Source: Stereum hirsutum FP-91666 SS1 (taxonomy: Eukaryota > Basidiomycota > Agaricomycetes > Russulales > Stereaceae). From it: DNA of 64,000 nucleotides. Under the pieces are notes generated by a model that made no database searches, was not told the DNA's origin, and saw only the letters and a list, made by a program, of their open reading frames with translations. The stretch's first letter is position 1; every line of letters begins with the position of its first letter. Location of the stretch: positions 408,272 to 472,271 of the forward strand of contig NW_006763147.1 of the NCBI RefSeq assembly GCF_000264905.1, read 5' to 3'. The position numbers and the translations under genes were made by a program. Positions 47,350-60,532 of this stretch are shown here, piece by piece.

Positions 47350-50300
47350 TCAGATCCCAGGAGCAGCAATCTCCATCCCACACGCCGTACAATATCGACT
47401 CCAAGTTCCGACTCCCATACTCGAACGCTCTGCACCCGCACCCGCATTTCCGTTTCCTTCTTGCTTCACTTTGATGTCCGCTGCTGTCCCCGGTACAGGT
47501 GCCATTGCCGCTGACGCTGATGCTGCCGATACGGAAGGTGATGCTCGTATGAATAGCCCCTCCTCTTCAAGCCACGAAAAGACATCAGCGGTGCTGAGCG
47601 GGATATACTCCACATCTGTCGATGGGTACTGTGACATAGATCGGTCAGGATCAGTGGTGTGAGTCTGTGTCTGTGTCTGCGGTTCGGATGGAGGCCTTTG
47701 TTGTTCAGTGGGAGTAGGAGTAGCGTGATGATGATCTTGATCTTGTTGAGCGAGGAGTGTCGCGACGTGTTTGGTGTACGCATCGCGGAGAGCTTTCGCG
47801 CGAGCCCACTGCCAAGACGATAAAGAAAGAAGAGAGAAGTGTTGGTGTCAGTTCGAAGATATATTTAAGGGCGGATGGGCTAAATGTGTCACGAAGGTTC
47901 AAGGAACGGACGAAACGAAACGCGACATAGAGGAACGGAACAGATACTGTGCAGCACCATACAAAGGAAAGGTCCCAAATATGGAACAAAGGCAGCAACG
48001 GAACAGAAGGAACAGAAGGAAGCAAAATGGAAGCTGGAAAAAAAGAAAGAAGAAAACATAGCCCCAGAACGCACCTCAACAGCCTTCCGCCTCCCCATAA
48101 CCCATCCAGCAAACACAGTTGGTGACGAGGCCAGCGTATATGGTACCCGAATAGCACTGTGTTGGCCGCCGTTAGCACCTGCACGCGTCTTCGAGGTCGT
48201 CGGGATTGATGAGGACGGTGTTGGAGTTGATGGTCCGCCAACGGGGACGGGGGTACTGCCCATGCCAGCGCCTGAAGAGGGTACGTGGATACCTGAAAGG
48301 ATGGGTGCAGGTGCGATTGTTCGAAATTTGGGTTTTGGATCTGTGAGAGGATGCGATGGAGTGGAGCGAAGTCAGTCTCTGTCGCGTTTCAGCAGCCCAC
48401 AATTAAGGAAGGAACATGTGGGTTCACGGAAAAATCGAACTAAATCACGGTGATTATCAGGGAGATGTTTCTGAGTAGAAACGAAACAAAACACAGGGTC
48501 TGTATCCGGGACGGACGTGCTCTCCCCATCGGTTTTCTCCACCGCGAGCTGGGGATACTGACACGCCATCGAGCTCTGAGCCACCGATCATGAGAAGCAC
48601 GTAAAATCGCATCCTAAACCCTCGTCCTCGCAATGTCAGTGCTAATGTGTGCGCTAGTCCCACAAACTCTCCAATTCACAGGATGGTATACTCGCAGATA
48701 CTCGCCCTTGAGCCTCGTCTCCTCTCTCGACAATCAAATCAAATCGACGGAAACAAATCATTATCTCCTCTCCGCCGGGATCGAAGGCGCAGCAAAGAAC
48801 CCAATTCCGATTTCGAAAAACAAGTCCCAAATCCAAGCAAACGATCGACCGATCGAGCGACCGAACGCACGTTTTTCGAGAGTCAGGAGTCAGGAAGGGA
48901 GGAGTCAGGAGTCTCTCGCCTTGGCAACGTTTCAGCCAGACCAAGCCACGGAAGAAAGCGAGATAAAAGAGACTGGATAAGACGGTATGCGCTGGGCTGG
49001 TACGATAGAGAACGAGATGGTCGCAAAATGTCGATATCGCCCGCACTGTCGCATCTGACAAGGGAGGATAGGGATGTGCCACGCCCAATGAGAGACACAC
49101 TAAGCCAGCGCTAGACTCCTGGCTGGTCGGATCGCAATTACAATCACATGCATAATCCCGTAGACGATCTTGTTCGCCGTAGAGCACTGCAGGTACCAGG
49201 CCGTCAAAGTGAAAGGAGACGAGAGGGAAGAAGAAAGCAAAGAAGCAGGAAAGAGAACGGGAAAGGAAAGGAATGGACATGTATGCTCACCTCTCATCGT
49301 CATCGGGAATCTGCCCACTAGGCTCCTCAGAAGCGTCACATAGCCTACACCAACATTGACGAAGACAAGAGGAGAGTTCAGTAAATAGCCACCGTCACAC
49401 TGATACCAACATCGTTCATAGAAAAAAAGTGAACTCACCCGGGATGTTCTCCTCCCGCCTATTCTCCTTCTCTTCTCCACCTTTATGCGTCCTCATACCG
49501 CTGACCCCATTGGTACTTCCCCCCTCACCAGCACCATCGACACTACCAGCCCCAGCACTCACGCGCTCCCCGGCCCACAACCTCCTAACAATCGCCCTCT
49601 CCTTCTCCCTTTCTCCCTCCTCCCCACTGGTCCCCATCATCGTCATATCCTCCCCACTCTTCCCTGTTTTCTCTACTTCCGCACCGACACCGGCACCCGC
49701 CCCCGCAATCCCAACTCCACTTCCAACTCTCAAACTCGAAATAGCTCGCCGATCAACCTCCACATCCACAATCTGTTCGTCGCCCAAGATCGGTGACGGC
49801 GATTTCGACAGGTCGAGGTCGACCCAATGCTCAACCTCAAACCACCTCCCCCCTCCTTCACCCTTACCCCCATCCTCACCTGAGCCGTCATCACCTCCTG
49901 CTTCCCCTCCTGCTCCTCCACCAGTGCTTTCGCCGTCGCTGTCGTCCCCATCTCCAACCCACCTAAACCTCAACCTCGCCAAGAATCCCTCGCTCGCCGT
50001 CCCACAGAAGATAAATGGGCCGGGCGGGCGGAGGGCCGGGATTTGTGTCTTTCCTTGCCTCCTTGGCTGACTTTCTATGTTCATCGCGTCGGTGGATAGG
50101 GCGGGATATTCGACGGCCACGGTGGCGGAAGGAGATACGTCTGCGTCGAAGGAGGTTGATGTTGACGTTGAGGTGTGCAGGCTGATTGAGGAAAGGAGCG
50201 GTGCGAGCGGGATACTCTGTTATATTCATGATAAATCCGGGACTTAGTAAGTTCAGTGATAGCTGGATTGAAGATCGGACAACTGGGGCGCTAGATTGTG

Positions 50301-52630
50301 AAACCGAAAATGGAGAAAGAAAGAAAAGAAAATAACATACATAAGAAGGTGAATGCACACTCAACATCCAGCGATGCGTATGCTCCGGGTTTGAACGCGG
50401 TCGTTTATCTGTATTTTTCATGATTAGACCGAACGAAGCACGAAGTAGAAGCAATCAACCAAGAAAACGGCAAGCAATCAACAATCAGCCACCAAAATAC
50501 AAGGAGAGAATAAAAGGGCAAAAGTAAACAGAGAAGGACTTACGCAAAGGCAACCAGACGCTCCGATCCGCAATGGACACCCTCGCCAACACATGGAACC
50601 TGCTCGTCCCTCCCATTCCTAGTCCTAGTCCCATTCCTCTCAGTTCGGGTGGTTCCGCATGTGTCGGGACGTCGCTTTCTCTATCAACCTCTCCGTCACC
50701 GTCGCTGTCTCCGATAACATTCGCAGGACCCTCCAACGGTACCTCCAACCCCACCCTCATCCGACTCCTCTGTCCAAAAACCATCCTCCATTTCCCTGCT
50801 CTACCATCCCCTTCTCCCTTCTCTATCCCCTCTCTTTCCCCTGGTTCTTGCTTATTCCTTCCACCCCCCGGATTCGCGCTTCTTCCTCCAAATCCCAAAA
50901 CATCAACTTCCAACCCCTCTGTTGTATGATCAACATTTATACATCTCCGTTTCGCAGTCCTCCCTAAGAACGGAGCGAGCGCGGGCGTGTCGATGTGATG
51001 GCCTAGGGTTCGGGAGAGGTGGGTTGATGATGATGTAGAGGGGGGCAGAGGGGATGTTGGAGGAGGAGGAGTTGAAGTTGGCGGGGGAGCAGAGGTCGAA
51101 GGTGAGATTGCAGGTGAAAAAGAGGGAGGGAGGGGAGGTGTGGGAGAGGACGAAGGAAGGAGAGATGTCGGTGTTGGTGTCGGTGGAGGGATTAGTGAAG
51201 GGTACGGAGCAGGGGTAGACACGGATGACGCGGGCGTGGGTGCAGGGGAAGGGGAAGGTAACGACGGAGTAGTGGGCGGACGGCCTGAGCTGTGTGGCGG
51301 TGGCGACGAAGTCACAAAGGGAGGCACAGAACCCACAATCCCTTCTTTCTTCACCTCTTCCTTCCCTACCACACCTGCTCCACCCACCCCAGCCCCAGCA
51401 CCCACACCCACAGCCCTCTCGAAAATCCTCCTCAAATCTGGCACGCCCCCGCCTCCCCAAACCCCCAAATCAACCCCCCACTCCCTCACCCACTCCTTCT
51501 CCTTCTCGTCCGTAACAGGCACGGCACAGGCGCGCACGAGCGCATCGTGTGATCCGAAATCGATTTTGTGTGAGAGACGGGCGTGGTTGAGTAGGCCTTG
51601 GAGGGAGGGGAAGTCGGTGCGGAGACAGGTCGGGCAAGGGAGTTTGAGGAGGGCGGGGGTTGGTTGGTTTGAGGATGTGGAAGGAGAGGGGGAAGGGAAG
51701 AAAGAGGGAGCGTGAAAGAAAAGGAGTTTGGGTGTCCGTGGGGGAGGGAGGTACGCCGTTCGGTTACGATGACGGGTATTTCTCTTGTGCGTCGGTCCTG
51801 GACCAGGTGCCACCGCCACCTCAGGTACAGCTAATGGCTCAGAGCTCTCTGTATTTGAAGACGCAGGTGTTGGGGCTGATGTTGTTGTGACTGGAGGGGG
51901 AGGGGGAGCAAGGAGAGGGAACGGACGTGAAAATGACGGTGGTAGTGGTGGTGGTGCATGGTCGAGCAGAGAAAGAGTCGGTGCCTCGACGACGTTGAGA
52001 GCTTCGAGCGCGGCGTGCTCGAATGGCGACGTTGTATTCTCCAACGTCGATATTGAACTAATCTCGTGCTTGTCGACATCGAACGTAATGGCCTGTTGTA
52101 CCGCCTTAGCCCACGTTATTCGCTCCTGGATAGTCTCCTGTAAACGTCGTCGGATCCCAATTTCGAAGTCGAGTTCGTTCAGGACGAGTTGGCGCGCTTT
52201 CGTGTGCGTGGAGGGTTCTGTGTAGCATAGAAGTCAATGTATAATATTTTTGTTTTATGTTTTATTTTGGATAAATGGAGAGTAGGGCATATTTGTAGCG
52301 GTTTAGACTGATTTCAGACGGTATACAACGAACGTCTGAACGGTCATGAACTATGGCCGAGCTCCAGTGCCAATTGAATATAAAATAAAGGGTATGACCT
52401 GCGCTCATTCCTCTCTACATCCATTCTGGGTGCTCACCTCAACGCAAGGAGTTCGAGGCAAGGCTCCAATGCACAACGAATGAAAACGTCTCTCAATGTG
52501 AGTCTCTATTTTCTCGTTCTTGATTATATATTAAAGCAATATAGACCGCTACAAATAGGCCCTGCTAAAGAGACGTACCATCGTGCGTGAGCTTTATTCT
52601 CTTGAGTGGTCGTGGAGAGGAGGAGGACAT
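47350..52630 (-). CDS. C2H2 zinc-finger plus YEATS-domain nuclear protein
   Basis: YEATS domains read acylated lysines on histone H3 and occur in chromatin-modifying complexes. A start exon (MSSSSPRPLKRIKLTHD, 52630) joins to KARQLVLNELDFEIGIRRRL and ITWAKAVQQAI. A long Pro/Ser/Thr-rich region with one C2H2 finger follows (PCPTCLRTDFPSLQGLLNH ... H). The YEATS-like fold is then built from several exons. HVLARVSIADRSVWLPL is followed by EHTHRWMLSVHSPSY, then FLARLRFRWV and WFEVEHWVDLDL. Downstream are GYVTLLRSLVGRFP, IRVPYTLASSPTVFAGWVMG, WARAKALRDAYTKHVATLL, VEYIPLSTADVFSWLEEEG and a final Cys pair, YCTACGM. The proposed stop is at 47350. The exact 3' end and the internal exons from 49.4 to 48.4 kb are uncertain. 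Confidence 0.65.
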
Positions 52631-54925
52631 CGTTTCGGAATATCAAATTCGGATTCTGGGCGATGATGAGAAAGGTGGCGCCGCGCTGGGCCACAACGTC
52701 GGACTCTGCTCTCCTCCCTCATCATGGCTTCACATGCACTGAAAGCTCCAAAAAGTTATGCTAGATGAACACACCTGTCTCATACTGGTGACAACTCGTG
52801 GGTATGCTACTGCTTAGCTCTAAATCACCTACTGTTGCTGCCGACACATCAACCTCGATATTTAGTACTGCAGTGTCGACTGGTCACCGAGGAACGACGT
52901 CGACCCCCATGGATCAGCTAAACCCTTGGATCCAAGTTCATCTTAATGGACCAAGATTATAACGTCGTCTGCCTCTGGATCACTGACGATTCAGAGGCCA
53001 CGTCATCCAGAGACACACCTGCACTTGGCACGTATCTTTCTTTCGTCTTCTCGTCTTTGATCAGTGGTCCAACGACTCTCGAAACTTGATTGGTCAAACG
53101 CAATACCTCCGTCCTTGCTTTGTTCTCCGAAATGACTGCAGTGGCTTGTCTGCCGGACTAGTACTCAGATCGGTAGCTTGTGAACATAATACGTAGCAAC
53201 GAACTGGGCGACTCGACCCTCGATGACTGTGCTCAAATTTTCAGGAGCACCAGCCATATGTTGCAACTCAGAGGACCACTGTAGTTGTCCTCCATCACAA
53301 GTGGTGCTCTCGGGCCACGGTCGATCAGTCCGATGCATTAATGCCCTTTCATGTGCTCCAATGACTGGACCATTCGCATTTGGGATGCAGTGATAGCAAT
53401 CTACTACTGAGCCTCCCTGAGGGCATCGGGATAGGGTTGTGTCGGTTGCCTTTTCGCCAGATGGAAATCACATTGTCTCAACCTCAGACGATATCACAGC
53501 TGATTGCAGAACGACTCGGAATCTGCACAAATTGGGAGGCAATTATGTCTGACTTTTCCAAAGTGGCGTCTCGTTTGCGGCTTGCTGACTCGTATCATCT
53601 CTCAGTGTCTTTGAAGTGGCGAAAAGCCGCCTTGTTTTCACACAGAGAGCCTTCGACCTCTTGATAGTGAGACATGTTGTGCAGACTTCCGGTCAGATGC
53701 AGACTGTCCTTGCGCCCCATGTCTTAGGCATCTTCTAACGATACCATCTTGCCATCCGCGGGTGAGATACATACCAGCATACAGGACGAGTTCAACCCGT
53801 ACACCGAATACGACTCTCTGCAGGCCAAACGAGAGCCAGTCTCTCTCGGCTCTCCGGGCTCTTCCGCGGCCCATGATCCCTCCGATCCTGCCGAACATGC
53901 TGCAGCATGCTGCATCACTCACGGACTCGACACTCAACATTGCCTGTTCAACCAAATGCGGCTCGCTGCAGTATATGGTCATAGTTACGAGCGTAAAGAC
54001 TACTCACCATGCCGGTAGTACTCCGAACTCGTGTTCATTCTCCGAGGTTCAACCAGTCCCGCAACATGTAACGATGCCAATGGCTGATCTCTCACATCTC
54101 CCGAGTACCCTCTTTGATCCGTTCTCGGGAAAGCTATGGCTGCAGGCGACCTGTCTCTCCTATGCCAGTAGTGAACTTGTATGATCCTGACAGTTGAATG
54201 TGCAGAGGACGATGATCGGAGTCTACGATAGTTTCGGGCGGACTTGACCGTACATGGTGTTCTCATTCAGATATTTCCGAAAGATGAAGAAGCATGCAAC
54301 CGTCTGTAGCTTGAGCAAAATTTCGTTTGGTTTTCCCTTGTCAGCGTTGCTCGTGTCCAAGTCTCGTTTTCAGTTACGTCTATATGGAACCCCTTCAAGC
54401 TCGCTGAGGGCCCAGAGGCCCACATTTTTTTGGCACCTCAACTTACTCCTCAAACTGTTGCGATGAGTTTCCTCCAGTTTTTCCGCCCTTGCATCCTGAC
54501 CCCAGATCACGCGATTCCTTTATCCGATCAGCAGTCCTCACAGGCCGTCTGCTCTGCTGAGTCGCCGGCTGGCCCTTCTTTGACGCCGTCTCCTCGTTCA
54601 AACATTGCTCCTTCTCCGTCGATTCAGGACCGCTGAACTCTCCGACATTCTACCTGCCACGTACCACGAGACAATGCTTCCTCGTCTTCAACATGGACAT
54701 AAGCCCCGTGCGCGTACTCTTCGTTTCGTCCTCGGGCCTGTCTCCAGGGGCATCCATTTACTCTTTTGTAGAGGAGAAAGCTAGGGGGTTTCTGCGCGGC
54801 AGTACACCCTTTGAGTCCCTGCCACCAGGAACAATTTCAGTTTCTCCTTGCATAAATAGTCGAGCGTCTCTCGAACACCTTCACAGCCACTTGCTCGCAA
54901 GTTATCTTCAGGCTCTTATCGCGTC
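52631..54925. other. 2.3-kb region without a supported gene
   Basis: Several open frames of 60-140 codons occur on both strands (for example 53638-53982 minus and 53762-54184 plus). None shows a known domain or consistent splice signals. A GCATAAATAG string near 54852 is a plausible TATA box for the GH43 gene. Confidence 0.45.
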
Positions 54926-57466
54926 ATGGTCTTCTCACAAGGACTTCGTGCTATATGTACTCTGGGGGTGTTGCTCGGCGGCCTTTCCGGTCGTGCATTA
55001 GCAGCCACCAGTTGGATCGTCCCTGGTGCGGTATGGACGGATACGAGCGGGACGAAGATCGATGCGCATGGAGGGCAGGTTTTCCAGACCGGGACTAACT
55101 TTTACTGGGTAAGCTTTTCTTTGCTCTCTCTGACGCTCTTTTCTCATTACATTCCTTGGGTTGCGTGGGTTGATACATACTTAGGTCGGGGCTGCGTACG
55201 GAGATAACACATACCCGAACATCTATTCATCGACGGACTTGTTGAACTGGGAGCACGAGGGCTATGCGACTACCACTGTCCCCTGGATGTATCGGTACGT
55301 ATTCCCTTCCCTTTTCTCACTTCTTCCCTTCCTTTATGCATTTTTGTAATAAATTATGTCCCGAATCTTACTTTTCCTCTTCTCCCACCCACCGAAACAG
55401 CCCTAAAATGTTCCAGTCGGGCGGAAACTACTACGTTAGTATTTAAATCCTCGATTCTTCATCCCGGCTCAAACGATATGACACTTCACAACTCACCCGC
55501 CGTGGCACCGACACACAGATATGGGGCCAAGTCAACAGAGACGTCCAGGCCCTCAAGTCCTCCACTCCCAGCGGGGGTTTCTCCGTCTACGGCTCTCCTT
55601 TCACTCTTCCACCGGACGCGAGAACTTACAGTGATGAAGGAGTGTTTGTCGACGATGACGGTGAGGCTATGCAATCTCCACCGAGACCGAGTCGAAAAGT
55701 CACTGACATGACCTGCATGCACCGCTGGAACCGTTATACTGATAGGCGACGCGTATTTCCTCACGAGTGCCGACTCTAACAATATTCAGGTCAACCAGAT
55801 TGTATGTTTCGGCTCCTTGCTATACTGCTCATGGGCACCATTAAGCGTGATTTTATTTTGCATAGAACGGTGGCTCGAGCATCTCGATTGGAGATCGAGT
55901 CGCTGACCTTGGTAAGCTCGGCATGAACGCCGAATAAGCACTTTCGGTATACTGACTTTGAGCTTGCAGAGGGAAATTACGAGGCGCCTGGAATGCTCAA
56001 ATCTGACGGTCAGTACGTTCATTATACAGCCTTCCGTAGCTCTGATCTCGCCTTCATTGTTACCATGATCTTATAGGCGTCTACTACCTTATCGTCTCCT
56101 CCAAGACAGGATATCGTCCAAAGTAAGTCCCCTCTCAAATCTCTTTCTCCTAAACACTCCAATTCTCGTATCACACATCCTAATACGATCTCCCACGCCA
56201 GCCCAAACAAATCCTTCTGGTCTACCTCCCTCACCGGTTCCTGGTCCGGCCCGAGCGATATCGCCCCCGAATCCACAAACACCTACAATTCACAAAACAC
56301 CAACGAGCTCAAGATCACAGGAAGCAGCGTCACCACTTGGATTTACATGGGCGACGACTGGGACGCTGATGGCACGGCTGCTGCGAACTATGTTTGGTTA
56401 CCGATCTCGATCGATAGTGGGTCGCATACGCTGACTCTGCAGGATTACGCGTATTGGAGGGTCGATGTGAATACTGGTGAGTCGCCACTGCTATTCAGTT
56501 TGATGGCAATGTGTGATTTGACTTGATACTGACGAGTTGATTACTGTGTTGAATTCTAGGTGTCGTCACGACGTCTACTACTGGTAAACGGTACGAGGCA
56601 CACGATGGCCTCGTTATGCGCCGTGGTTGTAAGTCACTCTGCTTTCGATTCGTGACCTTCACCACGGACTTCGTTCTGAAAACGTTCTCCGTCTCATCTC
56701 TCCAGTCGAAGACTCTCCCGCAATGTATGCAGAGCACAAGCGGTCCCAGGCAGTCCACAACAGTAAGTTCGATACCTCAACAGCGATTCTTTACATCAGA
56801 ATCTACTCAAGTCTCCTGCCACTGACAAGTATTTTCCCTCCCAGTTGACCACGAGAGCAACGTGACTTTCACTGGAATAGAGGGCACGGGCGAGCCTCAA
56901 TGGGTCTCCATCCATTACACGGTCAACAACGCTACTGGTGCGTTTTTCAGTCGTGCTGTGACTTTAGCTTTCATTTCTAAGCATCTGACTTGTTGACCTC
57001 GTTATTCTTCTTATTCTCTCATTCCGATTGCTGCATCTCGCTCGTATGCTGGCATGGGATGCGATGTCTTTGTTTACAGCCGGAGAAGCTCACGTCCACG
57101 TAAACGGCGAGAAGATAAAGATCTCTGACAAGAACTCGAGGGCGGGAAAATTTGCTACTGTTCCCGTCAACCTCAAGCTCAGGAAGGGAGCCGACAATGT
57201 CCTCACTTTCGGATGCGACAAGAGGAGCGAGAACGACCGTAAGCTACCATCTTTGCCTTTCCTGCTCTTCATTCTCGCTGGTCACTTTTTCGCAATGAAA
57301 TTCCCTGATATATGTCCTTCGTTACCCTCCAACGACCCCGAAACGGTCGAATTGGTCGTCTTTCTTATTCTTTGTCCCGCTTTGATCCTGCTCGGCTTGG
57401 ACGTGGCTGACATAATCATTAGATTTCGAGGCGCGTTTGGAGGGCATCGAGGTGATTGACGACTGA
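54926..57466 (+). CDS. Secreted GH43-family hydrolase with C-terminal CBM35-like domain
   Basis: GH43 enzymes are five-bladed propeller hydrolases; one subfamily contains fungal exo-beta-1,3-galactanases. The signal peptide is MVFSQGLRAICTLGVLLGGL...ALA. The propeller starts WTDTSGTKIDAHGGQVFQTG and has NIYSSTDLLNWEHEG, RPKMFQSGGNYYIWGQ, TYSDEGVFVDDDGTVILIGD, NYEAPGMLKSDGVYYLIVSS and IYMGDDWDADG. The C-terminal part from KRYEAHDGLVM through NVTFTGIEGTGEPQWVSIHY to ARLEGIEVIDD looks like a beta-sandwich of the CBM35 type. The order GH43-CBM35 and the AHGG start fit exo-beta-1,3-galactanase. That would suit the two beta-galactosidases in the window, but arabinan- or xylan-type activity is not excluded. 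About 14 exons; stop at 57464-57466. Confidence 0.82.
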
Positions 57467-58253
57467 TGACGGATGGTTCGATGAATGGATGGAAAACAAA
57501 AGAAGAGGAGGCCAATGTTTGGAGTGTGTGGCGTGGGTGTGGCCCGATTGCTAACTTATTTAAACTGTCGTCTTGGCGGAATGTTGTAGGTTCTTTCTGG
57601 CAGGACTTCTCATCGGTTTGTGTTCATGTCAGTTACTATGTGTAGTCAATAAACCCTGTGATTCGAGAAGCAAACACTCGTTTACTACTTCAGACACGAC
57701 TCTGGAAATACCCTGGTGCCTTCCGTGGCAGTCACGATGGTTGAGAAAAACTCTGGAGGTTGCAGGGACCGCGGAACAGGTAACCGAGCGGTAGAGTGCC
57801 CGATGTAGCTGGCTGTCATGTCTTCGAGCTCCATGCTCAAGTGCGATGAATGCTAGCACTCTCACGTTTAACAAGGATTCACAGGTTTGGGGCTAAATAC
57901 TCAGTAAGCGTACACCACGACAAGCATGTTTTTATTGGAAATCTTTTCGTCAGGTAGTTCGTTGAAGCATGAATTGAGTTGTGGATAGTTCTAGTCGCAA
58001 ATCGAAACAAACGGCGTTGGCCTCAATTTCATCAAAAAATAAATGGAGAAGAATCGTATCAGGGTGCGACAGCCTCGAAGCCCTGAAACAGGCTACACGA
58101 CAGCCAATACAAGGAAGTTGACGACGAGTCCCTACCATATAAGTTAACAAGAGCACAGTCGTAGAACCACAAAACGTTTTGTCAAGCATCCTCCCGACTC
58201 GTTTCATCCTACGTGTGAAGTCCTCAACATTTCATTGGCTTCGTCGCGGGATG
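57467..58253. other. Convergent intergenic region
   Basis: 3' flanks of the GH43 gene and of the decayed FunK1 copy. No gene is seen. Confidence 0.5.
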
Positions 58254-59129
58254 TCAAATCCGGGCCGCCATAGACTGATTCCACTTGTTACTGGAGTCGT
58301 CTTCGTCTTCTCGTTTGCGCTTCAAAGCCTGTGACTCGCATTCTTGCAATGCTTGGCTATGAGTCGTCGTTTCGGTCTTCTGCGTGCGGGGAAGGCGATC
58401 TATGGAAGGCTGGATATCCTTGCCTTTGGGCCAATCCTCTCGACCAAGGGCGTAATCGAATGCCAATATGATGCTGCTGGAGCTTTGATTCAGGGCGTCA
58501 AGGGTATCTGTGATAACGATTCCCTTCACGTCAAATATAACGGATGGTCAGAGCCTATATCTGTGACCTGGTCCGCATGAGCCTTGATAGCGTCTTCACG
58601 TGCCTTCTTCTGATGCTCGGGGAAATAGGGCGGCAGGGATTGTGGTGAGGGTAAGTAGAGAATGTGGAAATTCTGGCGGAGGTCATTGATCAAGTCGGCT
58701 AGTGGCGCAGGGAAGGATTCGGTCACGGGCCGTCTCCAGATGTTCCAAATCTCCGCGGAAGAAAGCCATCTTTCCCATTCCACCTTTGGGTATGTCAGAG
58801 TCGACTTGTTGATCGTAAATAGTAGCCATGATGCGTGCGAGATCGTGGGCGAGGACGCTGCTTTTTTGAAAGCGGAACGCGAGGTATACGAGGACGTGTA
58901 CAAATGCTTCAAGGTAATCGGCGCGGTCTTGCTCCTCAGTAGGTTCCTGAAGTAGGCGGGCAGACATGAACTGCTAAGTTCCCTGGTGAAATCCTTCTCA
59001 GGACCTAGAAATAATAAGTGACATAAAAAGGCATACTGTTCTCCATACTTGCCGCAATTGACAATGTGTGGATCCTGGACTGGGGACTTCGTCCTCGGCG
59101 GAACTAACGGGACTCACGGTGGTTCCCAT
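58254..59129 (-). pseudogene. Decayed FunK1 kinase C-lobe, copy C
   Basis: The unit has the same two-exon layout as the gene at 59670-60532. A first exon (start MGTTVSPVSSAEDEVP, ending QLRQVWRT) is followed by the C-lobe exon. There the motif GTWQF reads GT-stop-QF because TGG is TAG (near 58988-58990). MSARLLQ, DYLEAFVHVLVYLAFRFQKS and IPKGGMGKMAFFRGD follow. The frame then shifts before SFPAPLADLINDLRQNF and shifts again before DTLDALNQSSSS ... ALKRKREDEDD, ending at 58254. One nonsense change and two frame shifts relative to the intact neighbour mark it as a pseudogene. It is probably a tandem duplicate. Confidence 0.75.
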
Positions 59130-59669
59130 GTTCAACGATTCCGAGCGAGATAGAAGTCGTGGGGAAGGCGTCGAGGGGCTCGAGAGCGTGTCGCCGAACG
59201 TAGATGTAGCTGGAGGAGGATACTGGAAGCCCTGAGTTCGAGAAACACGTCGAAGGACAAGAGCCCAATTCAGTCACTGAGCCCGCGTACGTGTCCTCAG
59301 CACCCCTTTCTAGCATAGGCCTCATCATTCGATTCTGAATCGTTGACTTCCTCCTCGCCAGAGATCTCTTCGTGAAGACTGCGTGAGAGAATAAGAGTGA
59401 GAGACATACCAGCTCATACCAGAGATGTGTGACCCTTTGTGTGACCATTTATATGCCCAGAGCAAAGGGATCTCCGTGGTTGGTGTTTGCGCGGTCTTCG
59501 TGGAGTTCGAGGATGAAAATTCGGCATTTTCCGGTGCTCAAGGTAATTATTATAATACAAATAATGACGAACACAACGACGTCCACTACCCTCAAGCAAC
59601 GTCCGAGTTTAACAATGTTCACGCCGAACATCCAATCGACCCCTGTCGACAGAAGAGTTCTCGACATCT
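59130..59669. other. Spacer between FunK1 C-lobe copies
   Basis: Separates the decayed copy from the intact C-lobe gene. No independent gene is seen. Confidence 0.45.
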
Positions 59670-60532
59670 TCACGACTTCACTGCACGATCCCGGTTGACC
59701 ATAGATTGAATCCTTTTGAAGGAGGAGGAGTCGCCGTCCCGTTTGCGTTTCGGGACGTGAAACTTGAGCTGCCGCCCTGTATCGATCTGGGTCATCATTC
59801 CGGTATTGCGCGTACGGGGGAGGTGGTCCATGGCAGTGTTGACGTTGTCGCCTCTGGGCCAGTCCGCTCTCTTAAGAGAGTGAGTAAAAACTTCCACGAG
59901 CTCGTTGGAGCTGTCGTTGAGCGCCTTCAAAGTATCTGCCACTCGTTTCGTATGAGCCTCTATTTCGGCAAGTCGCTTTTGCTTCTTGGTCGCCGAAAAG
60001 TACGTCCTGGGAACGGATGGCTTGGACGAATAGATATAGGAAAAGACGTCGCGGAGGTCGCTGATCAAGTCAGCCAGCGGAGCGGGGAAGGACGCGTCCA
60101 CCACGTCTTGGTCCAGCGTAGACCCTTGGAAGAAGGCTTTCTTCCCCTCTCCTCCTTTTGGTATGCCGGAATCCACGTATTGATCGTAGACTTCGGCCGT
60201 GATACGCGCGAGGTCAACGTCCGGGATGGTGCTCTTCTGATAACGGAAGGCGAGGTAAACAATAGCGTGCACGAAACCCTCGAGATCATCGACACGGTCT
60301 TGTGGTCGATCAGGTCCTTGAAGCAGTCGGCCTGACATGAATTGCCAAGTTCCCTGATGAGATTCCTGTCAGAACTGAAACTAACAAATGAAAGAAAGAG
60401 ACGCACCGTTCTGCGTATCTGCAGCGGTAGAGATCGTATCGAAGGATGAGGTTGAGGCTGATGATTTGGTCGGGATTGTGTCACCAAACACAGAGGTGGT
60501 AGCGAGTCACATACAGGGGATGTACCGTCCAT
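59670..60532 (-). CDS. Stand-alone FunK1 kinase C-lobe protein, copy B
   Basis: The first exon starts MDGTSPVCDSLPPLC and ends SIRSLPLQIRRT. After an intron of about 60 nt (gtgcgt...atcag) the next exon begins GTWQFMSGRLLQG. This gives RTGTWQFMS, a hallmark of FunK1 kinases just after the activation loop. The rest is the C-lobe: VDDLEGFVHAIVYLAFRYQK, IPKGGEGKKAFFQG, SFPAPLADLISDLRDVFSYI and HTKRVADTLKALND. A basic tail (VPKRKRDGDSSS) ends at 59670. No ATP-binding lobe or catalytic loop is encoded. It lies 444 bp downstream of a FunK1 N-half on the same strand (60976-62420). The frame is intact, so it may be expressed as a separate polypeptide. Confidence 0.7.

Noticed and set aside
49429..50070. 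213-codon plus-strand Pro/Ser-rich ORF
   Set aside because: It is the reverse complement of Gly/Glu-rich coding sequence in the YEATS gene.
53638..54266. Possible minus-strand gene with several open frames
   Set aside because: No recognisable motif, and joining the frames needs weak splice signals.
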